Part shown: positions 34,678-46,679 of the stretch, in pieces
Layout of the letters: every line of letters begins with the position of its first letter
Numbering within the stretch: the first letter of the stretch is position 1
Assembly (NCBI GenBank): GCA_928212115.1
Contig: CAKMRJ010005523.1
Span: forward strand, 148,473,292-148,537,291
DNA: 64,000 nucleotides
Reading direction: 5' to 3'
Source of the DNA: Lactuca virosa
Lineage: Eukaryota; Streptophyta; Magnoliopsida; Asterales; Asteraceae
The notes under the pieces: model-generated
The model's input: only the letters and a program-made list of their open reading frames with translations
Databases searched by the model: none
Told to the model about the DNA's origin: nothing
Translations under genes and position numbers: made by a program

Positions 34678-36905
34678 TGTCACAGCCCCAAACCAGAATG
34701 GCGGAAACATTCGAGGGTGGATGACTTCACGTAGTATCATAACAGTTGCGTATTGTAAAGAAAGTATGCACAGCCATCATAAATATAATAAAAAAATTGC
34801 ATTGTTACGTGTAATACATGTTTCAAAAGAATATTACAAATATGATGATTTAAAATGTTTTGATAACAGACGCCTTAGCATTCCTTCTCCAAAAGCTGAT
34901 GGTTACCTGTATTACTGAATCCCTGAGAAATACAAGTAGTTTTGAAAAAGTGTCAACAACTAAGTTGGTGAGTTCATAAGCGTTTTTGTACTGAAATCTG
35001 CATGTCCTTTAGTAAAAATAACTTAACGTGTTTTCCAGAAAATCCAATATTTTCTACGTATAGTTTGAAAAAGTTCCAAAAGCTGGAATGCAATAGTATC
35101 TTTCGTGCTCAAATGGTGAAAGTGTATTTATACTCAAATAATGTATTTACTGAATGCATTCAAGAGTCTCGTAAATCAAACTTATTTTAATACTCCGTGT
35201 GAGTTTTATAACCATGCTATTGACCCAGACTGCCTGTAACAACGTTCTTCAGGCGTTGCAGTGTTATGACGTTTGTCACCCCAGACCTGCCGGTCTAACT
35301 GTAGCTAACAGTTTAGGTGCGGGATTGTCAATCCCATATAGATCTATACACAAGTATCACGCTCTCCCTACAAGAGATTATGGTTTATAATACAGGACTT
35401 GAAATGCGTACTTGAGAGTACGTTGAAGCTGAATGTCTCACAACACTTAGTATTAATAGATTTACGAAGAGAAAAGTCTATATTTCTTGTAGATGAAAGT
35501 ATTTCATTTTTACAATGTTTATGTAAAGATGTAATGAATAACTCGTAAACTATACCCATTATGGTTTTTCGAAAGTTTGTTCCATTTGGTGATAAAACTC
35601 GACGTAATGCCAACTTGCATGTAAAGTGTAACGTTGGTATCAATGTTATTTAACATTTATAAGAACGTAGATAATGTATTTGAATCCGAATGAAACATGT
35701 GTATCCTAAAACATAAGTTTTTCTCGTTTTGCACGTGTATTTCCCCCCCCCCCCCTAAAACATGAAAAGACGTGAAAAATTAGGGGTATGAACTCACCTG
35801 GAAAGTGTGGTGATTTGAAAGAAACGAGGTTTTTCTCGGGCGGCTCTTCAACCGAAAAGTGGTGTATTTCTCGGGAATCTCGGAGCTTCGGACCTTCGTC
35901 GGGACTGAGATATAAAACCGGGAAGTCGGGATCGTTTCGGGATGCTAACCGGAGAGTAAAAGTGAGAGAGAAGAGTGAAATGAGCAAGAAAAGTCGGAAG
36001 TCTCGCATGCTATTTATAGGAGCTGGTCATGGTGCGAACGTGGGGCGTTCCTACTGGGTACGCAGGGCGTTCCCCCTACACAGGGCGTTCCCCTGAACGC
36101 AGCACGTTCCGAAGCCTCATTGCGTCATCGCTTACGAACGCGGCGCGTTCCCTCGGAACGCAGGGCGTTCCCTTCGGATAAGCCTCGACGTGTGTGCCAA
36201 AAACTTCAAAAATGCATAACTTTCGCATACGAGCTCCGTTTTTGATGTTCTTTATATCCACGCGTAGGTGAGAATATACTCTACAACTTTCATTTTGACT
36301 CCGACGGCTAATTTTGAGTTTTATTTTAATTATATTTCATTTAATAGGTCGGGACAGGATAATTTCGTTAAAAATCCATAACTTCTTCATCTGTCGTCCA
36401 TTTTCGTCTGTCTTTTTACCGTTGTATTACTATTGTCGAGACCTTCAATTCTCGTTTAGGTTGTATCGGCTAAAAATCGCTCGATCTAAAATTCGAATTT
36501 TTAGCTGTCTACTGTTGTTCTGAAACTTAGAAAAATCATAACTTCCTCATACGAAGTCAGATTTGGACGTTCTTTTTATGCATGCTCACGGTTTAACATA
36601 ATCTACAACTTTCATTTAGATACCTAAGGCTAAAAATTATTTTATTGAAGTTTCACTTTTTACGCTTAACAGTGTTTTACCGGTTGTGTCGCGGATTTTC
36701 GATTTGGTCATAACTTCTTCGTTATAACTCGGATTTGAGTGTTCTTTATATTTTTGGAAACCTTGACACGATATCTAACACTTTATGCTTCCCAATTAAG
36801 ATTTTAGAACACTTCATTTTTGACGCTATTTTCATTGATTCCAAATAGTTCATTATATTTGACTTTTTGAATGTTACATTGACTTGAAAATATCGGGTTG
36901 TCACA
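34678..36905 (-). repeat. 3' LTR of element G
   Basis: The plus strand begins TGTCACAGCCCCAAACC and ends CGGGTTGTCACA. Compared with the other LTR it has a longer poly-C run (35743) and one extra palindrome copy (about 36064-36081). On the minus strand the polypurine tract ACGGGGGGATGA lies just before its start. Confidence 0.95.
36211..36830. repeat. Four degenerate ~160-170-bp repeats in LTR G
   Basis: Segments beginning CATAACTT(C) at 36215, 36377, 36537 and 36709 (spacing 162, 160, 172). Each continues with a CGNA..GTTCTTTNTAT-like part and, in two or three, TCTACAACTTTCAT and GGCTAAAAA. The same array is in the other LTR (about 44650-45270). It occupies the U3 region upstream of the palindromes. 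Confidence 0.7.
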
Positions 36906-36945
36906 TCATCCCCCCGTTAGAGGGAATTTCGTCCCGGAATTTAAT

Positions 36946-37389
36946 CTAAGATAGAGTTCTAGGAAAAAGATGCGGGTACTTTTGTTTCATCTGATCCTCG
37001 CGTTCCCAGGTGTATTCAGGTCCTCGCTTGGCATTCCAACGGACCTTCACAATGGGTATGCGGCTTTGTTTAGTTCTTTTAATTTCCCAATCCATGATCT
37101 CCACTGGCTCTTCTACGAATTGGAGATTCTCGTTGATTTCAATTTCGTCCAGAGGGATAACGAGGGTCTCACCGGACAAGCATTTCTTTAGGTTTGATAC
37201 GTGAAAGGTAGGGTGCACATTACTGAGTTTCTGCGGTAATCGAAGTTTGTACGCCACCGGGCCGATCCTGGCAAGCATCTCGAATGGTCCGATATACCTT
37301 GGGTTTAGTTTCCCACGCTTTTCGAAACGTATTAATCCCTTCCAGGGTGAGACTTTTAGTAGTACCCGGTCTCCAACCTGGAATTCCAA
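36946..37389 (-). pseudogene. Integrase C-terminus and chromodomain-like tail of G
   Basis: Reads EFQVGDRVLLKVSPWKGLIR, then PRYIGPFEMLARIGPVAYKL, then HVSNLKKCL and a final VKVRWNAKRGPEYTWEREDQ. The last block is the chromodomain-like end of chromovirus integrases, thought to steer integration to marked chromatin. It is separated from the integrase core by stops at 37390-37447. The frame ends 40 bp before the LTR. Confidence 0.85.
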
Positions 37390-37447
37390 GGGTTTCCGTC
37401 TTTTATCCGCATAACTCTTTTGTCTGTCTCTAAGCCTTCAGTCGTTC

Positions 37448-38998
37448 TCAGATTTGAACAATCTTCTCCGCAGTTTCCCTTATGATTTCGGGTCCAGTGA
37501 GAGTGTTGTCGGGTACTTGACCTCTTGCTAGTTGCGTGTCACCCACTTCAGTCCAGCACAGAGGTGATCTGCACTTACGGCCGTAGAGGGCTTCGAATGG
37601 GGCAACCTTGATGCTAGTGTGATAGCTATTGTTGTATGAGAACTCGACCAATGGTAAATGGGTGCCCCACGCCTTACCAAAATCGATCACACAAGCTCTT
37701 AGCATATCTTCTAAGGTTTGAATGGTTCTCTCACTCTGGCCGTCGGTCTGTGGGTGATAAGCGGTACTCATGTCTAACCTTGTTCCTAGAGATTTTTGTA
37801 GTGATTTCCAGAACCTCGAGGTGAATCTACTATCTTGGTCCGAGATAATGGATATTGGTACACCATGCAGTCGTACAATCTCTCTGATGTATGTTCTGGT
37901 TAGCTTCTCCAGTTTATCCGTCTCTTTTATTGGTAGGAAGTGCGCGGATTTGGTTAACGTGTCGACGATCACCCAGATGGTGTCAAGTCCGCTTGTCGTC
38001 TTGGGTAACTTGGTTATGAAATCCATGGTTATCCGCTCCCACTTCCACTCGGGTATTTCCGGTTGTTGCAACAATCCCGAGGGCTTTTGATATTCTACCT
38101 TGACTTTGGCGCAAGTCAAACATTTGCCTACATAGGTAGCAATTTCGGCTTTCATGTTTGGCCACCAATACAGTTTCTTGAGGTCCAGATACATCTTATC
38201 TGAACCGGGATGTATGGAGTATCGTGTCTTATGGGCTTCATCCATGACAACATCTCTAAATCCGCCAAACTTCAGCATCCAGATTCGATTCACGAAGTAA
38301 CGAACCCCGTCATCCTTGACTTCAAGGTTCTTATCCATCCCTCTTAAGGCTTCATTCGCCACATTTTCGGATTTCAATGCTTCTATTTGAGCTTCCTTGA
38401 TTTGTGCGGACAGGTGTGAATGGATCGTCATTGTTAAGGATTTCACTCGGCGGCCCGAGTATTCCTTTCGGCTGAGTGCATCAGCTACTACATTAGCTTT
38501 CCTGGGATGATAACGAATTTCGCATTCATAATCGTTTAGTAGTTCTACCCACCGTATTTGTCTCATGTTGAGTTCCTTTTGACTGAGGATGTGTTGAAGG
38601 CTTTTATGATCGGTAAAGATTTTACATTTCGTGCCGTAGAGATAGTGCCTCCAGATCTTTAGAGCGAAAACGACTGCTCCTAGTTCGAGATCGTGCGTGG
38701 TATAGTTGACCTCGTGCGTCTTGAGTTGTCTCGAGGCGTATGTGATGACCTTCCCTCGTTGCATTAGGACACATCCAAGTCCCTGGTTTGACGCATCACA
38801 ATAGACCACAAAGTCTTTCGTCCCTTCTGGCAAAGTTAATATAGGTACGCTGCATAGGGCTCGCTTTAGTGTTTGGAACGCAACGTCTTGTTTTTCTCCC
38901 CAGCTGAAGGTTACACCCTTCTGAGTCAGGGTGGTAAGTGGCTTAGCAATCTTCGAGAAGTTTTGTATGAACCTTTGGTAATACCCGACGAGGCCCAA
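37448..38998 (-). pseudogene. RNase H and integrase core of G
   Basis: A 516-codon frame starts in the RT/RNase H connection (VGYYQRFIQNFSKIAKPL). RNase H: FVVYCDASNQGLGCVLMQRG, DLELGAVVFALKIWRHYLYG, FTDHKSLQ and KANVVADALSRKEY. The H2C2 finger is HPGSDKMYLDLKKLYWWP ... CLTCAKVK. The integrase D,D,E is MDFITKLPKTT, ISDQDSRFTSRFW and TDGQSERTIQTLEDMLR. All catalytic residues are present. It ends at AEKIVQI-stop. Confidence 0.92.
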
Positions 38999-39032
38999 GA
39001 ATTGTCGGATTTCCGTTGGAGTCCTTGGAGTT

Positions 39033-39496
39033 GTCTAGTTCCCGATTGCCTTGATTTTGGAAGGGTCCACGTGTATCCCCTCCTTGCTGACTACGTGGCC
39101 CAGGAAATCCACTTTCCGAATCCAAAATTCGCACTTTGAGAATTTTGCGTATAGCTTCTTTGTCCTTAATGTTTCGAAGACTTGTCGGAGGTGTTGGCTA
39201 TGTTCCTCCTTGATCCTTGAATAGATGAGTATATCATCTATGAACACGGTCACAAATTTGTCCAGGAACGGACGACATACTCGGTTCATCAAATCCATGA
39301 ACACCGCCGGTGCATTTGTCAATCCAAAGGGCATCACTACAAACTCGTAGTGACCATAGCGAGTTCGGAATGCCGTTTTGGGAATGTCTCCTTCCAGGAC
39401 TCGCAGCTGGTGATACCCAGATCTTAAAGCGATCTTTGAGAAGTAGCTCGCTCCTTATAGTTGGTCGAATAGATCGTCTATGCGTGGTAAGGGATA
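39033..39496 (-). pseudogene. Reverse transcriptase core of G
   Basis: Contains RTRYGHYEFVVMPFGLTNAP, DLMNRVCRPFLD and the intact polymerase box VTVFIDDILIYSR, then KLYAKFSKCEFW and GHVVSKEGIHVDP. Stops interrupt it before YPLPRIDDLFDQL (TGA for CGA), within that segment (TAA for CAA), and after IKAIGN (TAG for TGG). All are explainable by single transitions. Confidence 0.9.
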
Positions 39497-41512
39497 TCAG
39501 TTCTTGATCGTGAGTTTGTTCAGTTCTCGGTAATCGATGCACATGCGAAAAGATCCATCCTTCTTCTTTACGAACATAACTGGTGCTCCCCAAGGTGAGA
39601 AGCTCGGTCTGATGAATCCTTTGCTTAGAAGCTCGTTCAGCTGGCTGGATAATTCCTGCATTTCAGCCGGTGCTAGTCGGTACGGCGATTTTGCTACTGG
39701 GGTAGCTCCGGGAATCAAGTCGATCCTGAACTCGACTTGACGTTCTGGTGGGACTCTTGGAAGATGTTCTGGGAAAATGTCGGGGAAATTACAGACTTCC
39801 GGAATGTCTTTAATGTCTTTCACTTCTCGTTTCTTGTCTACCACGTGGGCTAGGAAGGCATGATATTCATTGCGAAGATATTTTCGGGCTTTGACGCAAG
39901 AGATGATTTGTAAATTTGTACCAGGTTTGTCACCATAAATGACAAGAGTTTCGCCACCTGGCAGATTTAGGCGAACAGCCCTTTCGTGACATAGAATATC
40001 GGCATGGTGAAGGCTTAACCAGTCCATACCGATGATGACATCAAAACTTCTTATGGTGATTGGCATTAAGTCAATTTGGAAAAAGTGTTCATTTAGAGCT
40101 AGTGTGCAGCCTACATACAGATCGTTTGTGCTTTCTGTTTTACCGTTTGCCATTTCTACTGTAAATGTCTTATTGAGTGCCTGGGATTTTTGATTTAGTA
40201 AGTGTTTGAATTTATGACTCACGAAACTTCTCTCCGCACCACAGTCAAAGAGTATGCATGCATAAATGTCGTTGAGGAGAAACGTACCCGTAACCACTGT
40301 GGGATCGGCTATTGCCTCGTTCTGCCCGATTGCCAATACTCTTCCTACGCCGCCAGCATTCCTTGCCTTAGGGCAATCCCTCTTGTAGTGCCTAGTTTCC
40401 CCACACCCATAACATGCCTGGCTCACTCTAGTACCAGGAACTTGGGTGATTGGTCGCGTCGGTGCCTTACAGAAACGGGCAGTGTGCCCTTTCCTGTCGC
40501 AGTTTTTACAGTGCATCTCCCGGCAATTACCGTGGTGATGGTAATTGCATTTGTTGCACTTTGGTAGGTTCCTAGCATATTGTTTTGTCGGCGCAGGGGT
40601 AGCGGGAACAGCAGTGGGGGCAGTAGCGGCATGGACCGCTACTATTTGTTTCTTTGAAGGTTCTTGCGAAGTTTGACCTTTCCTCTTGTTCCAAAACTTC
40701 TTATTGTTGTTGTTGTTGGCATTGCTGTTATTGTTGTTGCTTCCTTTGGTTGGTTTCGGGTCGACGGTCGTGACACCTTGGCAGACCCCATGATCAACGA
40801 GGGATTGTGCCAGTTCTTTGGCACTATCGAACGTCGTGGGTTTGGAAGCTAGAACACTTCCTCGAAGCTGGGGCGACGGCCCCCAGATATACCTTTCCAC
40901 CTTTTGGCTTTCCAGAGTCATCATTCATGGGCAAAGTATTGTCAAGTCACTAAACCTATTTGTATAGCTTGTGATGTCCGAGCCTACCATAGTAAGGCCC
41001 CAAAGCTCCTGCTCGAGCTTCTGAATCTCGCCCATTGGGCAGTACTCTCGTAGTAGCATCTGTTTCAGGTTCTCCCAACCCATGGAGTTTGCCACCACCA
41101 GAGTTAGTGACTTGACGTGGCCATTCCACCACGTTAGGGCTCGTTCGGAGAAAGTACAGGCGGCAAATTTTACCTTGCTCTCTTCGGGGCATGAGCATAT
41201 TTCAAACACGGCTTCCGTTTTCTCTATCCATTGGGATAGGTCCATTACTCCCCCAGTTCCATTAAAGGGGATGGGTTTGCTGTTGGAGAAGTCCTTATAG
41301 GTACATTCCCCGGAACGACCTTGGTTTTGGCCATTAGTAGAGCAATTTATTCCTCCTCCTGATCCGTTGTTACTCATTTGTGCCATTGTTGCGGTTACTG
41401 CAGCTGTTACAGCAGCCTGAAAGGTAGCAGCATCCATTGATGGAGGGGGTGGTGGAGGTCGTGTTGGTGCTCCGTTTGTATTGAAGCGTCGGGGATTCCT
41501 CCTTGGTGGCAT
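39497..41512 (-). pseudogene. gag and protease of G, single internal stop
   Basis: The frame starts MPPRRNPRRFNTNGAPTRPP, with the capsid core CTYKDFSNSKPIPFNGTGGV, WIEKTEAVFEI, TWWNGHVKSL and ENLKQMLLREYCP. A TGA at 40922-40924 (after DLTILCP) breaks it, and the same frame continues with ERYIWGPSPQLRG, a zinc knuckle CKNCDRKGHTARFC and a second CYGCGETRHYKRDC. Protease reads CILFDCGAERSFVSHKF, with cysteine in place of the usual serine or threonine of D-S/T-G. It ends at the start of RT (MCIDYRELNKLTIKN). Confidence 0.9.
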
Positions 41513-41925
41513 GATTCTGCCACAAGTTAAGAGACGAATTCTTGATAAGCCATTAGAAATGATTATGGGAGGTTTTAGTATTTATAGGTTTTGGTTCTGA
41601 ACATTTCTGGGTTTTGCATGTTAATGGAAACTTTCAAAAATTAGTGTATGATTTTAAGAACTTAATGGAATACTTAAGGAAATAATAAATGCGTGTCAAT
41701 TTCATTGATATTACTATATGATACAACGATTAGGAAAATTTGACCTTATATAGGTCTAGGTTACATCAATGAAAATGGGAAAATTTGACCGCATTCCGAC
41801 CCCCGAATTGTGTTCTCACAATCCGTCGGGTTTACATTCTTAAAGGAAAGAGTAGCACCAACACTTGTTTGATAGGTATATACATAGCGCTAGAAGTACG
41901 TGCTCTACTCCGAGCGGGTGGCACG

Positions 41926-42591
41926 CTATGGACCATGGTATGTGGAAGTCTGAGATCGGGCTACTTGACGTTCAGCCTCGATGATGTGCCTCTCCATTGC
42001 GGCTTGGCTTCTACGGAACTCCCTTACTCCGACTCTAGTAGCAGTGATGTCCTTCTGCAGGGAAAAGGTGTGCTCTATTGTTCGCTCATGTTCTTCGTCC
42101 AGACAACGAAGGCGTACTGCAGTGACGGCAGTGGTGGCTCCAATGTCCAAAATTTGGTTGGCATTCACTCTTGCTCGTTCGCCTTGGTTGGCGATGCGAT
42201 GAACCATGACTGGGAGTGCCCTGTCGGTCATGCCCCCGTTACTGAGGTTATAAAAACCTCGCTTCATGCTGTATGGTGTTCGTTGTCCTTGTTCCTTGCT
42301 CCATCGTTTCAGGTCCACAACCTAGCGGGGCGTCGGGCCCTGAAAGTTCCGTCGGGGAATTGCTGCTTCTCGGGGAGGGTTGTAGACCTCAGGCTCCGAG
42401 TCTGTGCTCCCACCATCTCCTTCCTCTTCTGAACCTTCGTCTGGGTCTTCCTCAGGATCCTCTTCGGATTCCTCTTCTGGTTCTTCCTCGAGAATTTCCT
42501 CTTCGGAATCCTCTTCTGGGTCGTCCTCAATCCAACCTCCATTTCCCTGGTTGGGGTAGTAGGGATCCCCGGGAATGTGAAAACCTGCCAT
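41926..42591 (-). pseudogene. Extra ORF upstream of gag in element G (acidic, coiled-coil-like)
   Basis: Lies between primer binding site and gag, same strand. It starts MAGFHIPGDPYYPNQGNGGW and passes into a long aspartate/glutamate-rich stretch (about residues 22-63), then SEPEVYNPPREAAIPRRNFQ. A TAG at 42322-42324 interrupts it (CAG would be glutamine). The same frame then continues about 131 codons with LRCLDEEHERTIEHTFSLQ and RRSQAAMERHIIEAERQVAR, which looks helical and possibly coiled coil. Total about 221 codons. Chromoviruses usually have no ORF here. I recognise no domain; function unknown. Confidence 0.55.
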
Positions 42592-43121
42592 ATCGTCTGA
42601 TCGAGAATAGGGGCAAGAGAATTATATATAAAACTCGGGAGTAAGAAGGAAATTTTCGATAAGGAAAATTTTATTTGACGATTTCTATTTCTAATTAAAT
42701 ACCTAGGTTCGCATGATTATAACAGTTCTTTTAGTTTTTACAAAATTCTCCTATAGTATTTCAAATTTGTAAATTCGATCCTAGTATTTCATTTGATAAG
42801 TTTTTGACTTGTTGCTTACTACGACCATTCCCCAACATATGTTGTCATATCTCGGATAAATATAGTTGATCAGGCTATATTCATCCTTGATCTGATTACA
42901 TACCTCGAGGCCTAGTAGTAGCGTCACAACTTGTCTTAATACTTTTGAAAAAGTTTTGGCTATGATTCTAGACAGATGCATGCATGTATTTATACTTTTA
43001 TAAAACTAGCTTTTTTTAAAGTATGTTTTGTGAAAACGTTTTAATCAGAGGATTTTAGTCCCCTTTGCATTTATAATTGTATATCTTATGTGGTTCGATA
43101 TACTTAGTTCACTATAAACAA

Positions 43122-43134
43122 TGCTCTAATACCA
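43122..43134 (-). other. Primer binding site of element G
   Basis: On the minus strand this reads TGGTATTAGAGCA, three bases from the 5' LTR, an initiator-methionine-tRNA-type site with one substitution. Confidence 0.88.
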
Positions 43135-43137
43135 ATC

Positions 43138-45344
43138 TGTCACACCCCCAAACCAAAATGGCAGAAACATTCGGGGGTGGATGACTTCACGTAGTATCAT
43201 AACAGTTGCGTATTGTAAAGAAAGTATGCACAACCATCATAAATATAATAAAAAAATTACATTGTTGCGTGTAATACATGTTTCAAAAGAATATTACAAA
43301 TATGATGATTTAAAATGTTTTGATAACAGACGCCTTAGCGTTCCTTCTCCAAAAGCTGATGGTTACCTGTATTACTGAATCCCTGAGAAATACAAGTAGT
43401 TTTGAAAAAGTGTCAACAATTAAGTTGGTGAGTTCATAAGCGTTTTTGTACTGAAATCTACATGTCCTTTAGTAAAAATAACTAGACGTGTTTTCCAGAA
43501 AATCCAATATTTTCTACGTATACTTTGAAAAAGTTCCAAAAGATGGAATGCAATAGTATCTTTCGTGCTTAAATGGTGAAAGTGTATTTATACTCAAATA
43601 ATGTATTTACTGAATGCATTCAAGAGTCTCGTAAATCAAACTTATTTTAATACTCCGTGTGAGTTTTATAACCATGCTATTGACCCAGACTGCCTGTAAC
43701 AACGTTCTTCAGGCGTTGCAGTGTTATGACGTTTGTCACCCAAGACGTGCCGGTCTAACTGTAGCTAACAGTTTAGGTGTGGGATTGTCAATCCCATATA
43801 GATCTATACAAAAGTATCACGCTCTCCCTACAAGAGATTATGGTTTATAATACAGGACTTGAAATGCGTACTTGAGAGTACGTTGAAGCTGAATGTCTCA
43901 CAACACTTAGTATTAATAGATTTACGAAGAGAAAAGTCTATATTTCTTGTAGATGAAAGTATTTCATTTTTACAATGTTTATGTAAAGATGTAATGAATA
44001 ACTCGTAAACTATACCCATTATGGTTTTTCGAAAGTGTGTTTCATTTGGTGATAAAACTCGACGTAATGCCAACTTGCATGTAAAGTGTAACGTTGGTAT
44101 CAATGTTATTTAACATTTATAAGAACGTAGATAATGTATTTGAATCCGAATAAAACAATGTGTATCCTAAAACATAAGTTTTTCTCGTTTTGCACGTGTA
44201 TTTCCCCCCCCTAAAACATGAAAAGACGTGAAAAAATTAGGGGTATGAACTCACCTGGAAAGTGTGGTGATTTGAAGGAAACGAGGTTTTTCTCGGGCGG
44301 CTCTTCGACCGGAAAGTGGTGTATTTCTCGGGAATCTCGGAGCTTCGGACCTTCGTCGGGACTGAGATATAAAACCGGGAAGTCGGGATCGTTTCGGGAT
44401 GCTAACCGGAGAGTAAAAGTGAGAGAGAAGAGTGAAATGAGCAAGAAAAGTCGGAAGTCTCGCATGCTATTTATAGGAGCTGGCCATGGTGCGAACGCGG
44501 GGCGTTCCTGCTGGGTACGCAGGGCGTTCCCCTGAACGCAGCACGTTCCGAAGCCTCATTGCGTCATCGCTTACGAACGCGGCGCGTTCCCTCGGAACGC
44601 AGGGCGTTCCCTTCGGATAAGCCTCGACGTGTGTGCCAAAAACTTCAAAAATGCATAACTTTCGCATACGAGCTCCGTTTTTGACGTTCTTTATATCCAC
44701 GCGTAGGTGAGAATATACTCTACAACTTTCATTTTGACTCTGATGGCTAATTTTGAGTTTTATTTTAATTATATTTCATTTAATAGGCCGGGACAGGATA
44801 ATTTCGTTAAAAATCCATAACTTCTTCATCTGTCGTCCGTTTTCGTCTGTCTTTTTACCGTTGTATTACTATTGTCGAGACCTTCAATTCTCGTTTAGGT
44901 TGTATCGGCTAAAAATCGCTCGATCTAAAATTCGAATTTTTAGCTGTCTACTGTTGTTCTGAAACTTAGAAAAATCATAACTTCCTCATACGAAGTCAGA
45001 TTTGGACGTTCTTTGTATGCATGCTCACGGTTTAACATAATCTACAACTTTCATTTAGATACCTAAGGCTAAAAAGTATTTTATTGAAGTTTCACTTTTT
45101 ACGCTTAACAGTGTTTTACCGGTTGTGTCGCGGATTTTCGATTTGGTCATAACTTCTTCGTTATAACTCGGATTTGAGTGTTCTTTATATTTTTGGAAAC
45201 CTTGACATGATATCTAACACTTTATGCTTCCCAATTAAGATTTTAGAACACTTCATTTTTGACACTATTTTCATTGATTCCAAATAGTTCATTATATTTG
45301 ACTTTTTGAATGTTACATTGACTTGAAAATATCGGGTTGTCACA
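43138..45344 (-). repeat. 5' LTR of element G
   Basis: The plus strand runs TGTCACACCCCC to GGGTTGTCACA. On the minus strand a TATA box (CTATAAATA) is at about 44468-44476. Palindromes of form GAACGC-N3-GCGTTC are just upstream at 44493, 44515, 44534, 44575 and 44595 (plus-strand starts). Farther upstream are four ~160-170-bp degenerate repeats that contain CATAACTT. Confidence 0.95.
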
Positions 45345-45349
45345 AATTA

Positions 45350-45575
45350 AGTTCTATGTCATACGAATCAGAGATCGAGAAACAAACTGTTGGACAATAA
45401 GTATGACTATGTTCCATGTATTTTTTTCGCACGATATCTTGAAAGGAGGATTATACGATCCCTTGTCTAAAGGACGAGTCAGAGTTCGACAGTGGCTTTT
45501 GAGAGCTACGATTTCTAATCGGATCCTGAAGTCGTACTTGCATTTATAGTTACTAGACTTATCCAAGTGGGAGAC
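45350..45575 (+). other. Copia element E, 3' interior (right of G)
   Basis: Continues E after G. It ends with the purine tract CCAAGTGGGAGA directly before the LTR, which is the usual copia polypurine tract. Confidence 0.8.
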
Positions 45576-46360
45576 TATTGGATTAGTGTCTAAGTCCATA
45601 ACTATATTTTGTATGTACTTGACCCGGTTGTAGCATGGTCATTTTGGGTTGTCTTCACCAAAGCAACTTGACAAGATGATTTATGGAGAGAGAGGATATT
45701 ATGGTTTATTAATATATTATAAGAATAATATATTAAAAGAGAAATCATATTGTTTGATTAATATTGATCAAGAATTAATTCAGAAATTAATTATGTGATC
45801 AAAATAGATTAATTGAACTAAAGGGACTGGAATTGTAATTATAAGATAATTGAGTTTTGGGTTGTGGATCCTTATGGATATGAAGGGGGACAAAATTAGG
45901 GTGGAAATCCACCTTGAAATCTTCTAATCCTTATTCCAAAAGGTTCCTTGGACTGCTTAAGGCCTAAGTTATCCAATTAGGGTTTTGGCTGAAACCCTAC
46001 CAGCTCAAGTATATAAGGACCCCTAGGGCTACAGAATTCGGCTACCAGAAACCCTAAGAAGTTCTTAGAGCCAAAATTGTGCCTCCATCCCCTCTCTTCT
46101 AGATCATCTTCTTGTCTTCGTGTTTGTAACCCATTAGAGGTATTACACTTATGATACTAGGCCCTCAAAGCTAGAAGATTCTTGCAACAATCAAGAGGTA
46201 AACATCTAAACCTGTTTTATATGTTATTTCGAATTTGATATGCTAGATCTAGGGTTTGTAAGCTTTGGATAAATTTGCATATACAATAGAGAAACCTAGA
46301 TCCAAAGCTTTAGGGTTTTGCATGTGCACATAGGAATGTTCTTTTGCTCAAAACCCATCA
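45576..46360 (+). repeat. 3' LTR of copia element E
   Basis: Starts TATTGGATTAGTGTCTAAGT (TG expected as TGTTGG, one mutation) and ends GCTCAAAACCCATCA. It matches the LTR of element A in start, ends and the intermediate AATATTGATCAAGAATTAATT motif. The flanking right sequence is the leader of D, so E was inserted in D. Confidence 0.88.
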
Positions 46361-46679
46361 AAAGAGTCATACAATAATCAATCGAGGATTCTATAAGAGA
46401 TAAGGCATCATATATCAGGTAATTCTATCATACAGTTCCTGAAGATCCATATCCTAATACTAGCATGTTGTTCTAACATATCAAGCATAATCTCAAATAA
46501 TTGTGTGGTAATTTGAGGTCTACTTACTGGCTCCGACTGATCGTACACATCGCATCCTCCTTGATTATTTTGAAAACTATTTGAAAATTTGTTTTTAAAA
46601 AAATCTTTGTCCTTAGTTTGAGACTGGATTCACTCGAGTGTTCCTCCAATTCACTCAAACCAAGGCTCTGATACCAACT
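46361..46679 (-). other. Leader and primer binding site of gypsy element D
   Basis: On the minus strand TGGTATCAGAGCC (46664-46676) follows the LTR by three bases, then TTGGTTTGAGTGAATTGGAG, shared with element C. The interior stops at 46361 where copia E is inserted. No coding remnant is visible. Confidence 0.85.

Larger units (their letters stand above)
34678..45344 (-). mobile_element. Ty3/gypsy chromovirus G, complete, with target duplication
   Basis: Two long LTRs (34678-36905 and 43138-45344) flank a minus-strand interior with an extra upstream ORF, gag, protease, RT, RNase H, integrase and a chromodomain-like tail. AATTA occurs at 34673-34677 and 45345-45349, a perfect 5-bp target duplication. 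The LTRs look almost identical, so insertion is young relative to its host element E. The coding frame still has several stop codons. Lineage by style: Tekay/Del chromoviruses. Confidence 0.95.

Noticed and set aside
35743..35756. Long poly-C run in LTR G (also 20569, 31735, 44202) as a G-quadruplex element
   Set aside because: Single homopolymer runs differing between LTRs; length may be slippage or sequencing error.
41785..42644. Large plus-strand frames opposite the upstream ORF of G
   Set aside because: They are antisense to the acidic ORF; the minus frame has the element's orientation and a more protein-like composition.
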